Part shown: piece after piece, positions 9,076-11,889 of the stretch
Layout of the letters: each line of letters opens with the position of its first letter
How positions within the stretch are numbered: position 1 is the stretch's first letter
From: Paracamarosporium sp. OC-R06-R3
Taxonomy: Eukaryota > Ascomycota > Dothideomycetes > Pleosporales > Didymosphaeriaceae
Direction: 5' to 3'
Assembly: GCA_019828545.1 (NCBI GenBank)
Contig: JACVRA010000253.1
Coordinates: 356 to 12,244, forward strand
Length of the DNA stretch: 11,889 nucleotides
Position numbers and translations under genes: made by a program
Notes under the pieces: generated by a model
What the model was told of the DNA's origin: nothing
Seen by the model: only the letters and a program-made list of their open reading frames with translations
The model's database searches: none

Positions 9076-9349
9076 ACTGGCGGGACTATAGACTATAGTA
9101 CTAGCGTATCGTACGTAGCTTCTAAGGCGCAGGCAGCATCTTAATTGTCTAAGAAGGCTCGTAGTAGCTATTATAATGTATAGGCCCTACTAGGTTAACA
9201 GTGCTATAGGAACTATAGGAAAGCTAGGCACAACACTTATATATACTAAAAGAATAAGGAAGATAATAAAGAATCTAATATAAGTATATTATATAAAGGT
9301 TTTATAAATAGTTATAAATAAATTTACTTTTTATATATAGTATTTACAA
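9076..9349 (+). pseudogene. Degraded C-terminal tail of the transposase with CCHC-like knuckle, and 3' end
   Basis: Past the TAG at 9073 the same frame reads T-G-G-T-I-D-Y, then an alanine/serine/lysine-rich stretch with stops at 9142, 9181, 9196 and 9247. Tyrosine codons at 9205, 9214 and 9244 with His at 9229 fit the C-x2-C-x4-H-x4-C spacing of the zinc knuckle that ends many fungal pogo transposases, each Cys now being Tyr (TG to TA). After about 9250 the sequence becomes strongly AT-rich, with a further TAA at 9319. The right TIR starts at 9350. Confidence 0.6.
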
Positions 9350-9404
9350 TGTCAAGAAAAAGTAGCCGGCTTAGTAGTTTAGCTGGCTTAGTAGTAGAAT
9401 ACGT
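9350..9404 (-). repeat. Right terminal inverted repeat of the pogo-like element
   Basis: Its reverse complement aligns with 7578-7632 over 55 positions with seven transitions. It has its own internal palindrome, AGCCGGC (9364-9370) against AGCTGGCT (9381-9388). Confidence 0.95.
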
Positions 9405-9406
9405 TA
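9405..9406. repeat. Right TA target-site duplication of the pogo-like element
   Basis: It is the counterpart of the TA at 7576-7577. To the right, Gypsy sequence resumes and aligns with copy 1 from 1502 onward at a constant offset of 7903. Confidence 0.95.
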
Positions 9407-10789
9407 CTAGGTTATATTACTTAAGCTAATTATATTTTATAATTACTTCTATAGTTCCTATCTATAGTATAGTAAACTAATATTAACTCTTAAATTTATT
9501 AAGGTATACTAGTAGAGGTAGAGTTTTTAACTATAAATACCCTTTTTTATACTCTTTTAATAGCGTTCTATCTACTATTTCTAACTTAACTAGGTAGTCT
9601 TTCTTTTAATAAGATAATTTTAGCCTTTTAATTATATTTTTAAAGATTAAATATTTTATTACTTTTAAATTAATTAATACTATTACTTAAAATCCTTTAA
9701 TTATAATAGTCTTATTTAGCTATAAGTCTTTATTTAAGTCTTTTATAGTTTATTTTACTATTATTATATTCTTATTAGCCTAGCCTTTAGCCTAGTAGCC
9801 TTTTAGTTTTTTAGCTATATACTAGTTAAATATTCTACCCTTCTTTAAAAGTTTATAAGATACTTAGTTTTATAGTAGTTCTTAATTTATTTAAGTTACT
9901 CTATTTTCTTTACTCCTTTTATACTATACCTAGTATAATTTTCTATTAAGTATTTCTATTTATATAAGTTTTAGTATTCTTATTTTAAAGTTTTAGTAAT
10001 AGCTACCTTTTTTTTTACTAAATATCTTAAGTATTCTTTTTATTTATAGTCCCTTTAATCTAGTATTATATAAACTAGATTAGTCTATAGTAGACACTTC
10101 TATAGGTTATATATATATAATATAAAAAGAGTATTATTTTTTAACTCTATTAGCTATATTCTTACTATATATTTCTAATTCTAGTATAGTAGATATTTTT
10201 ATATATAATACTTAGCCTATTTTAAGTATATATACTATTTAGTTTAGTCTTTTAAGTAGTAAATATAGTATAATTAGACTTTATATTTATTAATTTATAG
10301 CCTTTTATAGTTTTTATTATCTAGCGTCTTAGCAACTAGCCTCTTTTTTATTTTATAAATATTATATATATCTAAGGTATAGTTCTACTATTTAATTTTA
10401 TTATAGCTAAATTCTACTTATATTTATTAGACTAGTATAGGTATAGTTTTTTAGTATTCTTTAACCTACTTATACATTTCCTAAAGTTTAAGCCCTATAA
10501 TTTTAATCTTTTTTTAATATTTTTTTACTATATAATCCTTCTATTTATATACCTAATAGACTTCTTATAAAATTTATATAGTAATCTTATCTTTTATAGT
10601 TTCTATTTATATTTTTTATTAAAGATTTTTAGCTATTATAGCTTTTTAACCTATAGGTTTCTAGAGTTCTTTAGGCTTAGGTTTATAAGGTAGTAGTAGT
10701 ATTCCTAGTCTTAAGTTTACTATTCTTACTTTTATAATTCTTACTTATTTTTTATTTTTAGCCTAGTTTTTTAGATATTCTACCTTAAA

Positions 10790-11480
10790 GTATTCTTTTT
10801 CTCTATACGTTAAATATATTCTATTATAATAGTATTCCTATCTCTTTTTCTATATATTAAAGTCTTATTTACCCTTTTTTTAAAACTTATTTTATTTTTA
10901 ATTCTAGGCTTTATTTACTATAATAATGTCTCCGTCTTTATCTTAATATTTTTACCTTTTTAAAGTATTAATTTTAATTATTATAGTTCCTTAAGAGCCC
11001 TCCTATTTTTCCTAGTATTATTTATATAACTAATTATTAATTTTAATTAATACTTTAATTAAATCCTTTAGATCTTTAGATTTAGTATAATATATAAGTC
11101 TATTCTTAACTACTTCTTTTAATCTATTATAGTAGGCTAATTAAAGTAGGTTATTATTCTATTTAATCTTATTTTATAGTTATTTAAATGCTATAGTATA
11201 TTTTTTTATTAAGCTAATTTACTTTAGATATTAAATTTATTATTCTACCTATTTTCTTTTATTAACTTTTTTAAACATTATTTTAATCTTTTCTTTATAG
11301 GTTTTTTAATTCTTAAAAGTTTCTTATATTTTAAAAGAATAGTTTTTAAGTATACTATCTTTTTTTAAATAGTCGTCTACTAAAGGTTGTATCTACTTAA
11401 TAGTATTATTAATTATATATATATTTATTATTAAGATTTTATTAACATTTATATTAATTTTATAGTTATATATATATATA
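10790..11480 (-). pseudogene. gag: Gypsy copy 2 gag (capsid/nucleocapsid), degraded
   Basis: Gag packages element RNA. On the - strand, around 11220-11330, the reading E-T-F-K-N and then a K-T-Y-K-E-K-I-K-I-M-F stretch matches the conserved capsid segment of Gypsy elements (a FxNWxxFxxxMxxxFG-like block), followed by a glutamine-type helix now with several stops. Nearer pol, at about 10795-10855, the reading Y-L-T-Y-R-E-K-E-Y-F-K-V-E-Y has the C-x2-C-x4-H-x4-C spacing of the nucleocapsid zinc knuckle, with every Cys and the His now Tyr. No start codon could be fixed; I place it near 11480. Copy 1 keeps only the knuckle end of this gene. Confidence 0.7.
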
Positions 11481-11759
11481 GTTTTACGTTTATTAAGAAT
11501 GGTTTAAGCTTAAACGGCATTTTATTAAATAGTTTAAGAATCTTAAAAGTTCCTTTTTAAGTCCTAGGTCTTAGGTTTTAGGCCTATACTTATATTATTA
11601 CTTATACTAGCTATTCTTTTAACTACTAAATTATATTGGCCTATTAGGCCATTACTATAGCTATATTTATTATTAGCCCCAAAGCTATGCTTTCTATAGT
11701 AGCCTAAGATGCTTATAAGCTTAATAGTATTACTATTATTTTTAATATTAAATAGTTAA
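11481..11759 (-). other. Leader between the 5' LTR and gag of Gypsy copy 2
   Basis: About 280 bases with no recognised coding motif, slightly less AT-rich than its surroundings. It contains a small perfect hairpin, TGGCC-TATTA-GGCCA (11638-11652). A primer-binding site should lie just left of 11760, but RIP has blurred it and I cannot name the tRNA. The packaging signal, if any, would also be here. Confidence 0.45.
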
Positions 11760-11889
11760 AGTATTAATAAGGTATACTATATACCTAGTTTAATTTATAC
11801 TAAAGTAGTAGAGTTTACTTATAGTAAGGCCTATAGAGCTTTAATAATAAAAAATAGTTTAATAATAAAAATTATTAAGCTCTAATTAA
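11760..11889 (-). repeat. Inner end of the 5' LTR of Gypsy copy 2, cut by the window
   Basis: It matches 3165-3294 without indels; differences are mostly transitions. The match runs to the last base of the window, so the LTR extends to the right beyond what is shown. Confidence 0.8.

Larger units (their letters stand above)
7658..9321 (+). pseudogene. Pogo/Fot1-like DDE transposase, RIP-inactivated
   Basis: The enzyme would bind the element ends and cut and join DNA at TA sites. From ATG 7658 (26 bp after the TIR) one frame runs to the NN at 8445-8446; the +1-position frame then continues to about 9321, roughly 550 codons, normal for the family. Residues 25-50 (S-I-R-R-A-V-V-A-F) fit a Psq-type helix-turn-helix. 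Residues 65-135 fit a CENP-B/Tc5-type DNA-binding domain (Y-I-L-D-L-D, V-G-K-N). The core then shows Y-N-F-N-K (Asn at 8162), L-I-L-N-G-H (Asn at 8479) and L-L-N-V (Asn at 8587). All three catalytic Asp are Asn, and the last two are 35 residues apart. There are 22 premature stops before 9073 (for example 7664, 7688, 7820, 7991, 8069, 8258, 8578, 8635). All but TGA at 8042 are TAA/TAG explained by C-to-T or G-to-A. Another stop at 9073 is also probably RIP-made, because the family tail continues. The exact natural stop (9247 or 9319) is uncertain. Confidence 0.9.
7578..9404 (+). mobile_element. Pogo/Fot1-like (Tc1/mariner superfamily) DNA transposon nested in Gypsy copy 2
   Basis: A 1827-bp element bounded by 55-bp imperfect terminal inverted repeats that begin ACGTATTC, and by TA duplications. 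It carries one transposase-like reading frame on the + strand, with a helix-turn-helix N-terminus and a DDD catalytic core, as in fungal Fot1/Pot2 elements, whose usual size is just under 2 kb. Its base composition is clearly more GC-rich than its surroundings and it still has many CpG, CpA and TpG dinucleotides. It has therefore seen less RIP than the Gypsy host element and most likely arrived later. The element looks full length, with an NN at 8445-8446. It cannot make its own transposase, but both ends are present, so it could in principle be mobilised by a related active copy elsewhere (inference). Confidence 0.95.
4260..10700 (-). pseudogene. pol: Gypsy copy 2 pol polyprotein, RIP-destroyed and interrupted by a DNA transposon
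   Basis: On the - strand the order is protease region (unresolved), RT N-terminus, [insertion 7578-9404], RT, RNase H, zinc-binding and core integrase, C-terminal region with chromodomain. Each module is recognised from short residue patterns in which Asp reads Asn, Gly reads Arg or Lys, His and Cys read Tyr, Pro reads Leu, and Trp and Gln read stop. These are the substitutions RIP produces. The pogo element entered the linker about 100 codons before the conserved SPAG-type RT motif (seen near 7130 as K-S-L-A). The left end is uncertain: a lysine-rich tail with a short repeat extends to about 4260 and perhaps to 4130. No protease motif (DSG/DTG) could be read with confidence between about 9700 and 10600. 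Confidence 0.8.
3165..11889 (-). mobile_element. RIP-mutated Ty3/Gypsy chromovirus-type retrotransposon, copy 2 (split by a DNA transposon)
   Basis: On the - strand, reading from right to left: part of the 5' LTR (11760-11889, cut by the window), leader, gag with CCHC knuckle, an unresolved protease region, RT, RNase H, integrase, chromodomain, and a 3' LTR whose outer end is near 3165. RT before integrase is the Ty3/Gypsy order, and the C-terminal chromodomain places it in the chromovirus branch. The visible part is about 8.7 kb including the 1827-bp nested transposon plus its 2-bp target duplication, or about 6.9 kb without them. Every coding module is full of stop codons and catalytic residues are replaced, so the copy is dead. 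Reading-frame spacing remains largely intact, which points to RIP rather than indel decay. Confidence 0.85.

Noticed and set aside
9700..10600. Retroviral-type aspartic protease
   Set aside because: A protease is expected here, and one reading near 10280-10330 (T-L-D-N-K) could be a mutated DSG, but the flanking pattern was too weak to call.
11400..11490. TA microsatellite or replication origin (runs of TATATATA)
   Set aside because: Short TA runs are expected after RIP drives the sequence toward TpA. No consistent repeat unit or origin motif was seen.
1..11889. Mitochondrial or plastid genome, because of the extreme AT content
   Set aside because: There are no tRNAs, rRNAs or respiratory genes. 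The content is nuclear-type Gypsy and pogo elements with RIP-context mutations.
1..11889. Genes read with an alternative code in which TAA/TAG encode Gln
   Set aside because: Stops also replace Trp (for example 7991, 8264, 8435), and Asp, Cys, His and Pro are changed as well. A mutational bias explains all of these; a recoded stop does not.
1..11889. CRISPR array, bacterial operon or defence system
   Set aside because: There are no regularly spaced repeats and no ribosome-binding-site-led frames. All recognisable coding is eukaryotic transposon.

Overview
This window is a repeat-only, AT-rich block from a fungal genome, most likely a filamentous ascomycete (Pezizomycotina). Nearly all CpA and TpG dinucleotides have become TpA, which is the signature of repeat-induced point mutation (RIP). 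The coding-like frames keep their length but are full of TAA/TAG stops. I see no intact host gene, tRNA, rRNA or CRISPR array. The species cannot be named from this sequence.

Layout. (1) About 1-564: AT-rich DNA, with a possible remnant of a transposase-like C-terminus on the + strand (CCHC-spaced knuckle at 364-405). (2) About 565-2910: Ty3/Gypsy copy 1 on the - strand, truncated at both ends, running from the gag zinc knuckle to the reverse-transcriptase thumb. (3) About 2911-3164: unassigned AT-rich DNA. (4) About 3165-11889: Gypsy copy 2 on the - strand. It comprises a 3' LTR (left end at about 3165), pol with chromodomain, integrase, RNase H and RT, then gag, a leader, and the first 130 bases of the 5' LTR, which runs off the window. 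(5) 7578-9404: a 1827-bp pogo/Fot1-like DNA transposon on the + strand, inserted into copy 2 pol just upstream of RT, with 55-bp terminal inverted repeats and a TA target duplication.

The parts form a nested record. Copies 1 and 2 align without a net indel through RT, and copy 1 shows the uninterrupted target of the DNA transposon. The Gypsy copies are much more heavily mutated than the DNA transposon, so the latter is probably the youngest arrival. In all three elements the catalytic acidic residues that can be located have been replaced: RT Asp/Asp/Asp to Asn/Asn/Asn in both Gypsy copies, integrase D,D,E to N,N,K in copy 2, and transposase D,D,D to N,N,N. The chromodomain on copy 2 fits an element that targets heterochromatin.

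No new biological system is evident. The points worth checking are the complete catalytic knock-out by RIP, the uneven RIP across the DNA transposon (a 144-codon open C-terminal stretch remains), the two NN assembly joins, the placement of the LTR between the two Gypsy copies, and small islets that escaped RIP.
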